This document shows positions 43,932-55,907 of a stretch of 64,000 bases of DNA, piece by piece. This DNA is from Kondoa malvinella (lineage: Eukaryota; Basidiomycota; Agaricostilbomycetes; Agaricostilbales; Kondoaceae), in the NCBI GenBank assembly GCA_039545315.1, contig BCIM01000004.1:248001-312000 (forward strand), read 5' to 3'. Both the position numbers and the translations under genes were made by a program. The notes beneath the pieces are model-generated. The model was not told the DNA's origin. It saw nothing but the letters and a program-made list of their open reading frames with translations, and ran no database searches. Position 1 is the stretch's first letter. Each line of letters starts with the position of its first letter.

Positions 43932-46900
43932 ATGGTGACCACACGACGTTCAGGCTCATCAGGACCAGGAGATGTGAGCATTCTACACAGAGACCCTAAG
44001 GCGTTTCTGACATGTCCTTTTGTTCGAATAGCTGCCGCGTCGAAAATCTTCCCAAGGCAATTTGAAAAAGCCACGAGCATCTGCAGTCGCTGTTCCTATA
44101 CCTGCAGCTCCTATATCGACTGCTTCAACGACCAGCGAGGCAAAGGATTCGCCGAGGACGGTCAAAAAAGAAGAAGAGCCTTTGGATCTAGAAAGCGAAT
44201 TGTCCGACGTCCCTCTGCCTGACGTGCCCTTCAACAGACCAGTCAAGTTTGTTGCTGACGTGCGTGGGCTTCTCGAATAGCTCGACGGCAGGAGCTGACG
44301 TATTCATGCAGGAGGAAAAAAGACTACGTACAATCATTGACCAGCAGACGAATAGCATGGTACCATCTCCGGACAGAGTGAGTCACGTCGGCTCTCTAGA
44401 TTATTGTAAGCTGAACAAGGACTTTGCAGCGACCGCCAATGCCCAAAGCTTCCCGCGGATGGATTCCCACTATAGTCGTAGCCTATCTCGCCTTTGCCTA
44501 CGCCTTCACATGCCGGACAGCTGGTAATTCGAGTGACTACGCTGTCTGCCGTGGCTTCGACACAGCTACACACTACCGCTCGCAAGTCATCAATTCCGTC
44601 AAGCCATACTACGAGCCTTATCTTCAACATGCTCAAAGTCAAGCTGACCCATACCTCGCGCAACTCAAACCTCATTATGATCGCGCACAAGGCTATGCAC
44701 AACCCGTCATCTCCCGATCACAATCAATGTACTACCAAAAAGCTCATCCTCAGCTCATGAATGGTCTTCGGACCGGCCAGACGCAGCTCACGCCTTTGCT
44801 CAACCAGGCGGAACATCACTGGAACGGCATCTTTACAAAACACATCAAGCCATATCAGAACGTGGGCAATAATTTATACGCTGCGAATGTCGAACCTCGT
44901 CTACAAATGCTTCGCAAGCAGTCTGACCGTCATGTCATGCCCGTCTACAACACCTACCGCAAACGATTCGACCAATCTATTCCTGTGGTCCAAAGATGGT
45001 ACAGCAAAACCGCTCAACCATACTTGAATCGATCTTATGCCATGGCGCGACATGTCTACTTCAAGTCTATCCATCCTCGAGTAGTCAGCTTCATCCGCCA
45101 GACCATCGAATTCCTCCAGACTCGCCTCTTGCCGCTCGTGAGGAGGATCCATAGTCTGTACATCAAGCCTCAAATTGATCGGGTTACGGAAAAGGTGTTT
45201 GAGCGAAGAGCACAGCAAGCGTCAAAGGATGCTATTGTTCAAGCAGAAGAGCATGCTATAGTGGAGGCGGAAAAGAAGGTTGATGCGGCTGAACAACTTG
45301 ATGGTGAGAGAACTTGCTCAATGGTCTATATAGCGGCTTATAAAGCTTGTCCTTCTTTCAGCGGTCATTGAAGAGCTTCGAGCGGAAATTACTGAGCCTG
45401 AACCTCAAGAAGCGACTGGGGTGAAGATTGGTGAAGGTCGAAAGCCCATCATCGAGGAAGAACAGAAGGAAGCCGAACTCAACACTGTTCTGAACGAAAA
45501 GCGTAGAGCACTTGAAGCTCTTCGCAAATCCTACCTCGCCGATATCAACAGCCTTGGCGCGAAAGAACGTACTCTTCTCGTTGAACGGCTCAACACTCTT
45601 CGGACTTCTGCTGTTCGAGACATTGATTACCGCTTTGATGTACGCTTGAAAGACCTCAAAGCCGACGGAGAGACATACATCAATCGTCTTGAGCGATACT
45701 TTGAAAAGATGGGCAAGAAAGAAAGAAAAGCATCAATTCCAGAACAAGTCTCTGATGCTGAAGCTATCGCGACAAAGTCTAGAGGCAAGATGCAAAGTCG
45801 GGCTGAATTGGTTTCGGATGAGATTGATGAGTACAAGAGGGCGCATGGTGCAAAGGAAGAGAGTGCTGTTCAGAAGTCCGGAGCTGCTCTGGCGAAGTTG
45901 GTCTCGAAAGCTCAGGTCGGTTCAATGATGTGTCTTCAGCGTTTGCTGATCCACGCGGTCGTTTTTCCCCGACAGGAAGAGTTTGGCGAGGGTCTCACCA
46001 GTTTACATGATGCCACAGAAGCTGATTGGCTGCGTGAGTCTGTTTGCTGAATGGCTATAACCCGAGCTAAGAGCTCCACTAGTATACCACGAGTTCAGCA
46101 AAGCAGAAGACAGATGGTACAAGGAGTGCCAGTCGCTTGCATCGGACCCATCAGCAATCAAAAAGTCTGCTCGACCAATTGACAAACTCAATGCTCTTCA
46201 AGATTGCGTGGACAGCGTCGTCGAACTCTTCGAAGATCACATTGACACTTCTCGAACCACTGGCATCAAAGTTTTGCGTGGCGAGTCACTCGGAATCGTG
46301 CACGAAGCGGGTCAGAAATGGGAAGAGGCAAAATCAGCAGCTGCAAACGCCTACGACTCGGCTGGAGATAGTGCACGCGCAGTATCCAAATCGATTGTCG
46401 TCGCTGCTGGCGGTACTCCTTCGCCTACCAATGTGCAAGAATCTGCTTCTCTTTACTTTGCTCAAGCCACCGAATCAGCAAAATCTGGTTACGGCGAAAA
46501 ATCTTCTACCATCTCTTCAGCTATCTCGCAGGCGACAGACACGATTGAATCAGCATACGACAACCTGCATGTTCCTGATGCTAGCGAGATTTCGGCCAGC
46601 CTATCGAGTGTTTCAAGCGATGTTTCGAAAGCCATACCAGACCCATCGTCCATCTCCAAGAGCATCACAAGCGTCTACTCGGACATCTCTAGTCAAGCTG
46701 TTTATGCTGCACCTGCTGCTTTGACCGACCTGCCCTCACAAGTCTCCGCAAGCGCAGTTTCGGTCGCGAGTGATGTTTCAAGCGCTCTCGACTTTAGTTC
46801 AGTCAGTTCGATACTACATGAAGCTACGCGAAGTGCTTCAAGTCTGGTTGGCGCAACTCCGTCGGCTGAAGGCATCTATGAATCGGCTTCATCGTTATTA

Positions 46901-47290
46901 TCATCCGTTTCCAGCAATGCAGGATCAATACCATCATCCGCCAGTTCTTTACTACACGAAGCAACCAGAAGTGTGTCCAGTCTTGTTGGAGCTACACCAG
47001 CAGCAGAGGGCGCCTATCAGTCCGCTTCATCTATTTTGGCCAACGCTCGTCAGACGGGATCCTCTGTAATTTCATCGCTTTCGAGTCAGATTCCTTCTTC
47101 ACAATCAGCTTCGTCTATTCTATCGTCAGCTACAAGAGAAGCAAAGAGAGCTGTCGGAGCTTCAGTATCGCCAGAAGGTGTTCAAGAGCATGTCTCGTCG
47201 GCATCGTCAATAGTCAGCGAAGCAGTGTCAAGTGGGACAGCTTCAGTGGTCAGCGTGGTGGATGAGATCAGGGCAAGAGTAGAGCTATAA
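43932..47290 (+). CDS. membrane-anchored protein with Pro-punctuated helices and Ser-rich repeats
   Basis: ATG at 43932 starts MVTTRRSGSSGPGD. Spliced exons give LPRRKSSQGNLKKPRASAVA, an acidic stretch, RPVKFVAD and EEKRLRTIIDQQTNSMVPSP. A single hydrophobic segment (WIPTIVVAYLAFAYAFTC) follows. Then comes a long amphipathic region punctuated by Pro and Tyr about every 11-22 residues (KPYYEPYLQHAQSQADPYLA, QLKPHYDRAQGYAQPVIS and so on), apolipoprotein-like in spacing. Coiled coil follows (NEKRRALEALRKSYLADINS, LERYFEKMGKKERK). The last 300 residues are Ser/Ala-rich with recurring units (HEATRSASSLVGATPSAEG, HEATRSVSSLVGATPAAEG, ATREAKRAVGASVSPEG). About seven introns lie in the first 2.2 kb. 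Topology suggests an ER or other internal membrane protein. I know no named family. Confidence 0.75.
46804..47185 (+). repeat. three coding repeats of about 47-56 codons
   Basis: Three diverged copies, starting near 46804, 46945 and 47112, share the pattern ASS(I/L)L...ATR(S/E)A...VGA(T/S)P...EG. The first two agree at 17 of 19 positions over the core HEATRS(A/V)SSLVGATP(S/A)AEG. They lie inside the C-terminal exon of the repeat-rich membrane-anchored protein. Confidence 0.8.
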
Positions 47291-47728
47291 GAAGGACTCC
47301 ATTTTATTGGAAGTGAAAGCGGAACCGACCAAAACACGAACGAAATGAGGAATTAATTTAGATGATAATGATATCTAACGGCCCTGTACAACAGTGAATA
47401 TCTATGATTCCCTTCTTCCTCTTTTAGCACAAATTGTCGTGGCGAGCACACGACGGAGCCGCGGAGCCGCGTGACGTTCTTTAGACTCGTATATTCTCTT
47501 CTTTGATTACCTACGCCTCAGTTTCCAAGCGACTAGCGTGCAGCACGGACACTGCGGCCTCGATCAGGCAGTCGCTGTCTAGATCCTGAGGCGCCTTGGC
47601 TCAAAAGTCGCTTGTTCAGTCAATTGGCGAGAAGCGGTTAAACCCGCTGCTGCTCAATACCGACACTCGCATACACGAGAGTTCAGCACCTGGGCAGCAA
47701 GCAAGCAATAGTGAAGCAGCTTTCCCAC
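47291..47728. promoter_or_regulatory. promoter region of the C2H2 gene
   Basis: 438 bases between two genes on the same strand. It holds a GC-rich stretch at about 47448-47475 with a direct repeat GGAGCCGC and a CGTGACGT element resembling a CRE/ATF site. There are no coding exons. Confidence 0.4.
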
Positions 47729-49713
47729 ATGTCTTCCGACTTTAGCTTCACACATCAGGCACCTACGCATCGACCACAGTCATCCTCTTTCATGGAACAT
47801 CACATATCGCCTCAATCGACTGAACCTGAGCATGAATTTGGAGACAGATCTCGGACTCCAAGACCTGCAGACTTTGCGCATGGGATGAACAAGCAAGATG
47901 TCCTTGACGATAATGTTCAGTGGGCTTTCACCGCGCCAGACCTGCCTTCGCCAGCAGCACATGACGGGCAATGCTTTTCGGGACCAGAGTCTGCAGCTTC
48001 GTATATGCCAGAAACTCCTCTATCTGCGCCATTTGATCATTCGCCCTTGAGTGGACCTTTTCAAGAGCCTTTCGATCAGGGCCTCTCACCACCGTTCAGC
48101 TTTTCTGCAAACGTCCCGTCCCACTCAATGCGACCAATGACGGCTCCTTCGTACCTGTTGTCGTCCTCAGCACCGCTCCAATCGTCAAGTTCACTCAATC
48201 AATACAACGGTTTTGGCCATTTAAGCAATGCGTTCAGCAACGTCCCATCCGGCTCGAATCCACAACAGTCTTTTCATCACCGCTTTGCTGGCTATCAACA
48301 AGCTTTGGAACAGTCAATGGCGATGAACATGCCAAACAATCATATGTCGCGAGGACGAGTCTTCTCTCTGCCTGAAAACGCTCTTATTGGCGAAATGGAA
48401 GGCTCAAGTAGACCAGCAAATTCAGCAGGACCAGCTCAAGCCTACTTTCCCTTCAATCAGCCGCAAGCATATCCCCATCCACAACAGCAGAGCAACCCTT
48501 CGTTTTCACCATATCCTGCTTTCCCTCGACCCGGCTCCTCGCATAGTACATCTTCAGCCATGCCAGTAGGAATGAACCCAGCAGCAGTAGAACGAAACAG
48601 CTCTTACTATCCCTTCTCGCACGATCCTTTCCCAGTTGCGTCTGCCTCTCGTCCAAACACTGCAAACCGCCCTTCTACATCTCAAAGACCGAATACCGGG
48701 CATCGTCCGCAAACAGGCAACAGCATTCGACCAGATACGGGTTGTTCGGAAGTGTCCACTGCATACGGGGAAGAAGGCAGCAATGAGAGTGATGAGCCTG
48801 TCTATGTGACGGATCTACCTCCGGATGAAATTGGAGGCAAAGGCAGGAATGGGCAAGCGAAGAAAAAGAGGGCGAGAAGGAGATTTGATGAGATTGAAAG
48901 GATGTACAATTGCAATTATGGCGATTGCACAAAGTCCTATGGTGTATGTTTGCTTTTCCTCTGTGCTAGGACGAGAGCTGATCGCACTGATTCAGTGTCT
49001 CAATCACTTGAATGCGCATGTGGCTGCACAAAAGCATGGTAACAAGCGGTTGCCAAGTGGTCAGTCCACCTGTGAGCAAGCTCTGACCATAGCTGACCAC
49101 GAAAGCAGAGTTTACCGACATGCGAAAAGCATGGAGAGCGCGAAAAAAGGCGGCAGAAGGGCCAAAGAAGCGTCCTAATACTGCGCAACATTCTTCGGCC
49201 GCAACGACGAAATCAGATCGCGATGTACAACAGGAACGTCCGCAGCGACCCCTGACTGGTCCAACTCACTTAACGCCAAACGTTGTTGCTTATCCCCACG
49301 CTACTCTGCCGAGTCGAAACATGGGCCAGAACATGCGACCTCAGACAGCTCCGCAAGGCTTCTCGAATAATATGTCGATACCTCCTTCCGTAATGCATAT
49401 GGGTCATCACCAGACGCATCCAGATGCAGGGAATGACAACCCGTTCCAATTCGCTGCACCGCCAATGATGATGCCAGTCATGCAAAACCCATATCAATCC
49501 GATCATCCACCTCACCGCAAGAACTCGCTACCAACAAACGGCCTACAGCTGATACCTGAACATTCAGACTATTCTCAACTTGCGCCAATGTATCCATCTG
49601 CCGACTCGCCTGGGCATCAGATGTCAAATATGCAGCCTCACCAAAGTATGCTTCAAGCTTCGAATTTCACCGCCCATCACCTACAACATGCTCGACCACC
49701 CCCTTTATATTGA
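47729..49713 (+). CDS. C2H2 zinc-finger transcription factor
   Basis: ATG at 47729 gives MSSDFSFTHQAPTHRPQSSS and a Gln/Pro/Ser/His-rich N-terminal half of about 390 residues, typical of an activation or disordered region. A basic stretch (KGRNGQAKKKRARRRFDEIE) leads into a single zinc finger built over two introns: YNCNYGDCTKSYG joined to CLNHLNAHVAAQKHGNKRLP and then EFTDMRKAWRARKKAAEGPK. The finger is C-x4-C-x12-H-x5-H. The NHLNAHV...KHG...R...EF...RK.WR..KK context is a conserved fungal arrangement with a basic helix after the finger. The C-terminal part is again His/Met/Pro/Gln-rich and ends HARPPPLY. Nuclear DNA binding is inferred; target genes are unknown. Confidence 0.85.
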
Positions 49714-49862
49714 ACGCTCTTAAGGAAAAGAGCTCGAAGACAGCTATTAGAATGTAACAGATGACTGATAATCAAGAGGAGGCCGTTGGGTAGAAGAAGG
49801 AACCGCCGTTTTGCGTGTTGTAAAGTTGTACATCATGTTCTAATCACGATTTTTTCGATATT

Positions 49863-51057
49863 CTATCGCGAGACAAAGACAGTCTCTTTTCCTTCTTTTA
49901 CTTTCCTTACGCTCTTCAGTATCCATTTCTCCCGCTCTTTATCATTTACTGCTATATCGAGCAGGAACTAACGTGAATGTCAGCTTGGGATCAAGTTTTA
50001 GATTGAGCAGACGTACAGGTTTTATCTCGTCCGGTTTCCAGCGAGGCTTGAGCGAGAATAAGCGCGCAAAGCGAGCAGATGGGTCTAGAGGCAAAGTCTT
50101 GATAGGCACAGAGAGCAGTCCATCAGAACCATTGAGGATGAAGTTGCCCTTTACGATCGGTCAGCATGTGTGTACCGCAATTTGTCAACAAGCATACCTG
50201 CAACAGAGCCATATCACAGTACTTTTCCGCTTTCTCGCCCACAACTTTCGCCCATTCATCCATAAACTCTTTGAGTGAAATCAACGACCCAATTTTTTGC
50301 GCCTGTTTCCTTGTACCAGTCCACCAAGTCTGCATCAACAACTTGCCCACTTCCCTCACTACACTTTCTACGTCCAACCCTGATTCAATAGGGAACCAGC
50401 TAATGACTTGTCGAGCGAGGTCTTCGTCAATCTCTGCGTCTTCTGCGAATTCTTGAAGCAGGGTATTGGATGATTCATCTTGATGTATGCGAAGAAGAGA
50501 GGACAAGAGGTAGAGTTGCGAAGCGGGTGCGACGGGTCGGAGATAGCCTTGTATACGAAGCACTCGTTTGGTATGTAGGTACGCGTCAATCTGTGATGCG
50601 TGGGCTTGTACGAGTGAATACAGGTCTTCTAGTGTGTAGCGAGATAGGCGTTTGCTCTGCTTTGCGCGTCAGAGTATTCATGTGTGATAGGATAGATACG
50701 CACAACTTTGACCGGATCAGGCTCATCGTGCATCCAAGTATGCTCTGCCAGTAGATCGTCTATCCTATCCAGTCGAGGCAGACAAGGCGTGCAATCCAAA
50801 GTCTGAGACAAGTTTGCTTTGACTTGCAATGATCCGCCTTGATCACGCGTCGAACAGAGCAAAAGTGTGTTGGAGCTTTGCACGGCGCGTACAGCGTAGA
50901 CTGCATCGGGCGTACAAAGCATAGTCTCATCGTTTGGCTGGCCTTTGATTTCGAGCTCTAGAGGTGTTTCGTTCGATAGCAGCGACAGAATTTCACTTGG
51001 AAGTTCGATAAGTGAGTATGTCTCGTTCGAAGGCGTGCCAAAGTGCAAGTCTTGCAT
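49863..51057 (-). CDS. DCC1: sister chromatid cohesion protein Dcc1
   Basis: Dcc1 with Ctf8 and Ctf18 forms an alternative PCNA loader acting in cohesion and replication. ATG at 51057 gives MQDLHFGTPSNETYSLIELP, then LELEIKGQPNDETMLCTPDA and AVRAVQSSNTLLLCSTR. The next parts are KRVLRIQGYLRPVAPASQLY, LLSSLLRIHQDESSNTLLQE and DLARQVISWFPIESGLDVES. The winged-helix C-terminus follows: SLISLKEFMDEWAKVVGEKA, GNFILNGSDGLLSVPIKTLP and KPRWKPDEIKP. After an intron the end is FLLDIAVNDKEREKWILKSV and a TAG at 49863. The ELP, SSN-LLL and RW-x3-EI-P(F/Y)-x-D motifs match the family. It is divergent from the CoA-ligase gene over about 410 bases. Confidence 0.9.
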
Positions 51058-51465
51058 CTTGACGGTCTGCTATGTCGCAGCGGTGTTGCGGTGCAAGTCA
51101 AAAGACTTCTTTCTGTTCTCGCCTTCTTGTCGTCTGGCTCTTTCTGACGTCTCTCTGGTCTTTTTGCACTTGTCTGTCTTTCCCGGCGACGACCTCGAGG
51201 TTCACGGCTAATTCCTCCTGTCAATCTTACTCTTCCGTTGGAAGGCTTTCGTCGAGTTATCATTTATCCGAAGTCGCTGTTCCTTGCTTTGCGGTGACCC
51301 GCATACGCTCCTTGTCCTGCTCCTGCTCGCCTTTTTCATCACTCGCCCTTGTCAGCCTTCAGACAACTCGTGCACCAGCAGACCGATCATTCAATTGAAC
51401 CCTTTTGTTCCGAATCTGTCAAAGCTATCCGCTTAATTCTTGGACTCCGCTTTCCACTGCTGCAA
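51058..51465. promoter_or_regulatory. divergent promoter region of DCC1 and the CoA-ligase gene
   Basis: About 408 bases, pyrimidine-rich on the plus strand near the CoA-ligase start (many CT and CTT runs), as is common in fungal promoters. The short frames crossing it show no motif. Confidence 0.45.
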
Positions 51466-53739
51466 CATGTCCAACATGAAATGGGCCACTGAAAAGGACG
51501 GCATCTTCTCTGCTACAATGGTGCGTCTTTCTTAGCGTTTCTGGCATCCGAACAATGACTAATTGGCCACGTGAAATGATCAGCCCGAAATACAAGGCAT
51601 TCCAGACGATATGGACATCCCGCACTTTGTCAGCATTTCCCTCTATCGTGAGAGCCAGACTGATGGATTCACCCGCCAGATGTTTGATCATCGCCCGAAA
51701 GATCGCCATGATCCATCAACTACGACTTGGTACATTGATCCAAAGACTGGAAACGAGACGAAATATACAGATTGCCTCGAGCTGACAAGAGGTCTTTCCA
51801 AAGCGCTGTTCAACGAATATGGTGTAGGCAAAGATGATGTCGTCTTGATCTTCTCGCCAAACTCGCAAGACTTTGCGACTTGCTGTTGGGCTACGCATCA
51901 GCTTGGCGGTATCGTTTCTGCAGCAAACCCTTCTTATCTACCTGGCGAATTGGCATACCAAATCACGACTGTTTCCAAAACGCATCGCGTCAAGGCAATG
52001 ATTACCCATCCACTAGCAATAGAAACAGCCAGAGAAGCAGCGAAACAAGCAGGGTTAGACTCAAAGTTCATCTGTCTTATGGAACCTGGCCCTCAATCTG
52101 GCCTTCCTTCAATCTTCGACTTGATCAAGAAGCATTCATCCGGAAAGGACTACACTCGATACAAGATGTCTAAAGGCGAAGGCAAGAACAAGCTCGCTTT
52201 CTTATCCTTCTCCTCTGGTACAACTGGTCTACCCAAAGCAGTCATGATTTCGCACTACAACGTTATCGCCAATGTCTTGCAATACAACTCCTTCCGCAAT
52301 GATCGATTCACAGCGGGCAATGCTCGTTGTTTGGCTGTTTTGCCCTTGTACGCCCCTCTACCTCGCTCTTTAACGATGCTGATCTTTTGTACAGCTATCA
52401 TATCTATGGTCTTGTCGTCGTCCTACACTCGCAGATCTACGCCGGTGTCACTTTAATTGTCTTGCCTAAATTCGATCTCACTCAATTCCTCACTATCACG
52501 GCGAAATACAAGGTCGATGTGCATTGTAAGTCACCGTTGAAGCGATAACAACATGCTCTCATTTTGGTGTAGATATTGTCCCTCCTATGGCTGTCATGCT
52601 AGTCAAGAGCCCAGAAGCGCAAAAGGCGGATCTGAGTCCGATCAAGGAGATCATGGTTCGTCCTAATCGTAACATGCAACTACTTCAGCTTACGTATGAT
52701 CCTAGATTGGCGCAGCACCACTTGGCGGAGACATCTTAAACGCGTTAAAGAAACGTATTCCGGGAGCAGCTATAGGCCAAGGTGAGTTCCGTTGCTTATC
52801 TGGCGAGGGCATAGAGCTTACCACTGTGACAGGGTACGGGATGACAGAGACATCCGTCAGTCAAAGTCTGGTCCATGTCGCTGCACGAACTAAACCTTTC
52901 GTTTTGCTAGACCGTCGTCACTTCTGCTCCTTCAAGCAAGAAATACCCAGACTTCCCTCCTGGCAGTATTGGAGTCCTACTTGGGTAGGCTGCGTGCCGT
53001 GCTCCTAAATCTATAGCTGATCTGGTATTGCAGCAACGTTCAAGTGAAAATCATTGATACAGAAGGTAAGAAGCAAGGCGTAGGCAAGATTGGCGAGCTG
53101 GTCGTCAAGAGCCCTTCAAACACTTTAGGCTACCTCAATAATAAGAAAGCGACCGATGTAAGTCAGTAGCAATCGTCTCGTATTCAGCTGAATCCTTTGA
53201 CAGGACACCTTCACCGATGGATGGGTCTTTACAGGCGACGAGGCATACGTCAATGACATTGGCGCGCTCTTCATCACCGACCGCATAAAAGAGCTGTTAG
53301 AATCTTTGACTTGGTTGTTGTGTCTCCGCTGACTTCGTTCTGCAGGATCAAGACAAAGGGCATGCAAGTCGCGCCAGCAGAGTTGGAAGGATTGCTGTTG
53401 TCACATCCGGATGTCGAAGATGTACGTTCAACCAGCAGATGTGTATGCTACTCACATTCTGAGCAGGCCTGTGTCGTTGGAGTCAAGCACGAGATGGATG
53501 GCGAACAGCCAAAAGCGTATATCGTCCTTTCTCAAGCCGCGCGATCGAAAGTCGGCAGCGATTCTAGCAAGAGCAAAGCCAAAGCAACTGAGATCGCAGA
53601 TTTCGTGAAGGTCAAGACCATTCGATACAAGCATCTTACTGCCGGTGTCGAATTCATCGATGCAGTGCCCAAGAACCCTTCAGGCAAGCTGCTTCGAAGA
53701 ATTCTGAGGGACAAAGCAAATGGCAAAGCAAAGTTGTGA
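51466..53739 (+). CDS. peroxisomal acyl-CoA synthetase / 4-coumarate-CoA ligase-like, PTS1 AKL
   Basis: An ANL-superfamily adenylate-forming enzyme. ATG at 51466 gives MSNMKWATEKDGIFSATM, spliced to PEIQGIPDDMDIPHFVSIS. The core shows KDDVVLIFSPNSQDFATCCW, LAFLSFSSGTTGLPKAVMIS (AMP-binding motif) and LPFYHIYGLVVVLHSQIYAG, then VDVHYIVPPMAVMLVKSPEA and IGAAPLGGDILNALKKRIPG. GQGYGMTETS, TVVTSAPSSKKYPDFPPGSI, VFTGDEAYVNDIGALFITDR, KTKGMQVAPAELEGLLLSHP and PKNPSGKLLRRILRDKANGK (catalytic Lys) follow. It ends AKL, a peroxisomal import signal. Eight or so introns lie mostly in the second half. The substrate could be a fatty acid or an aromatic acid; sequence alone does not tell. Confidence 0.9.
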
Positions 53740-53923
53740 TCAAGCTACAAGGATGATATGTACATTTGTCGTTCAGGAGATCAAGCAGTTGTACAGAATG
53801 CATAAAAGCTGATTCAAATCCCAAATTAGTCCGTAGAGTCTTGGATGGCCACGGTATTGACTTTTCGCGCAGAGCTGTGGCTTCCGCTGTGGTGTACTGC
53901 GGGCAGAGCTCGGCCAGAATCTC

Positions 53924-55517
53924 CTATTGATGCATCTGCCATCCATTGAATGTATCGTTCTCCCTGATCGCCTGAATGAAAGCCATAGAGCCCAGACCAG
54001 TTATTCTTGTGACTGCGCTACATTCAGCACAGAGCCAAGGTGTTTGCAAGATGGCTGACCAGAATCTGAAGGACCATTTGACCCCAGGCCGCCTTGTATA
54101 CGGCTGGGAGAAGTCCCATAAAACCATATCAACCGCTCTAGCCGTCTTATCTTGAGTGGTAGCTATCTGTCCGAAGCCGGAGAAGTAGCTCTCAACATCG
54201 TCCTCGCAGCCAATGCCCAACTCCATTTCAAATATCCGTAGCTGAGGGAAGATGTCTCGATCGAGTAGCGGTGAAAGAGCTTCAGCCTGGATGTACGAGT
54301 GCTCATCACAAGACTCGAATCCGCCTGCCATCAATGGTCGGTCAAGCGAGACTACACTAATGGGAACAGCGCACCACAAGTGAGTCTGATTTCTCGCAAA
54401 GTCTTGTTCGAAGAGTCGGATGCGGCTAGCCCGGTGAAAAACTTGCGAACGCCAGGTTCATCAAAGATGACGTCGCTTTCGAAGTGCAGTACTTGCAGAT
54501 TCGGTAGAACGGAGAAGAAGTCTGCCCAGATCTCGACAGTCGCCTTATCGTATGTGATTTCGATCGGTAGAATAGTGAGATTCGTCAACTTGGAGAAATG
54601 AAAGGAAGCTTGGTTGTCGTCTGAAGCAGAGAATCGATCAAAGGGCCATCTTGCTGACCAGGCGTCAATGGGTAAAAGCAGGTCGAGTGATCGGAGACTT
54701 TCTTGACAAGCAGATAACAGTATCGCCAATGCTTCGTCGTCATTTTGTCCGTCTATGGCCTTTGTCATAGGACAGCATGGTTGATATGTGATGTGAGTCA
54801 GGTCGGAAAAAGAAGCTGAGTGATAAAGGCTGCTTTGTGGAAGGAAAAGACTGGCGATGCACATGTCGCTTATATCGAGGCCGCGCAGGTTCTGTAAAGA
54901 TGCTGCAAACTCTCCAATCTGGGTAATGTCCTGGTGGTCTGTACGCGAATGAGCATTAGGTATACAAGCGAGACGAAGTACTTGCGTGGATTGCGCGAGA
55001 TGACTAAATAACGAAGAGTGTTCAAGAAGGGAAGGGAAAGTAGATCTTCAACAGCGGGAAGTCTGCTGCTGAACTCGTGATGCGTTCTACTTTCAGGAAG
55101 CTGCAGGCCCAGATACCTCAAGTTGGGGCATTGTCTGAGATTGTCGAGGGAGTAACGATTGGCGCTACGTGAAGACATGTCCCATGTGCAAGTTTGTCTG
55201 TATAGATCAAGCCGTTAGGTATTGGAGTGCCAACAACCTTCATGTGACGCACACGAACTGGCCATACTGGCTTGTCCTGAGCAGACCACTCCTTGCTAAG
55301 TCACCAGCGTCTAGCTGCTGGTACAGATACGGAAGGCCAATCCTGCTGAAGCGAACTATATACCAAAGAATCAGACTCTCGCCAATGCTATGCACGGATT
55401 GGTTCTACCAGAGCTCTGAACGAAACTTGCCAAGTCGGCGCTGAAGGGTACCAGGGACTTCAATATGGATTCTAACAGCTCGTCTGGTAGATCTGTTGTC
55501 TTGTCCATATTCGCCAT
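53924..55517 (-). CDS. F-box protein with leucine-rich-repeat-like body
   Basis: ATG at 55517 gives MANMDKTTDLPDELLESILK, then SLVPFSADLASF, a short F-box. After an intron comes RIGLPYLYQQLDAGDLARSG. LRR-like exons follow: SLDNLRQCPNLRYLGLQLPE, EDLLSLPFLNTLRYLVIS, LRSLDLLLPIDAWSARWPFD, HFSKLTNLTILPIEITYD and VLPNLQVLHFESDVIFDEPG. The C-terminus (RIFEMELGIGCEDDVESYFS to NDTFNGWQMHQ) stops at 53924. F-box proteins recruit substrates to SCF ubiquitin ligases; basidiomycetes have many divergent copies. No specific target can be proposed. Confidence 0.65.
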
Positions 55518-55907
55518 TGGAAGCAAGATGTCAAAAGAAGTCGCATGTCAAGATGGCCTCTCTCTGCTCAATTACTACAGTGCCCAGCTCTGCTGTAGCT
55601 CATAAACACTATCCACGAACCACCAGATACAGTTCCGCCAGCCCTGTCTATATCATTTCAAGCGCATCCTGTTCCGCTTTCGATTGCACAGAATCCATGC
55701 TGTCGATGTGAACTTCTTGGAATGTCGAGACTCGTACGGCCAAAGAAGGTCTTGGGTCGAATGACAGCTTCCGGTCTGAAGAGCGTTTGGCCTTGTTTGG
55801 AGTGGCTGTTGACCTGTGGAGCTGTTGCCTAGTCTTCTCCCTTGCGTTGAGCCACAAGAGCAGTGCTGTAGACTCTATCAGCTCTTCTTTGCACCTGGAC
55901 GCATTCC
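55518..55907. other. 390-base stretch without a confident gene
   Basis: A minus-strand frame at 55648-55857 (MWLNAREKTRQQLHRSTATP) starts with an ATG but has no motif and ends within 70 codons. The region likely holds the F-box gene promoter and the 3' end of the DUF6534 gene. Confidence 0.45.

Noticed and set aside
8113..51057. A functional cluster of genome-stability genes (RAD9, MPS1, DCC1)
   Set aside because: They are spread over 43 kb among unrelated housekeeping genes; chance placement explains it.
55648..55857. 70-codon minus-strand ATG frame (MWLNAREKTRQQ)
   Set aside because: No motif and no splice continuation; probably leader sequence of the F-box gene or chance.
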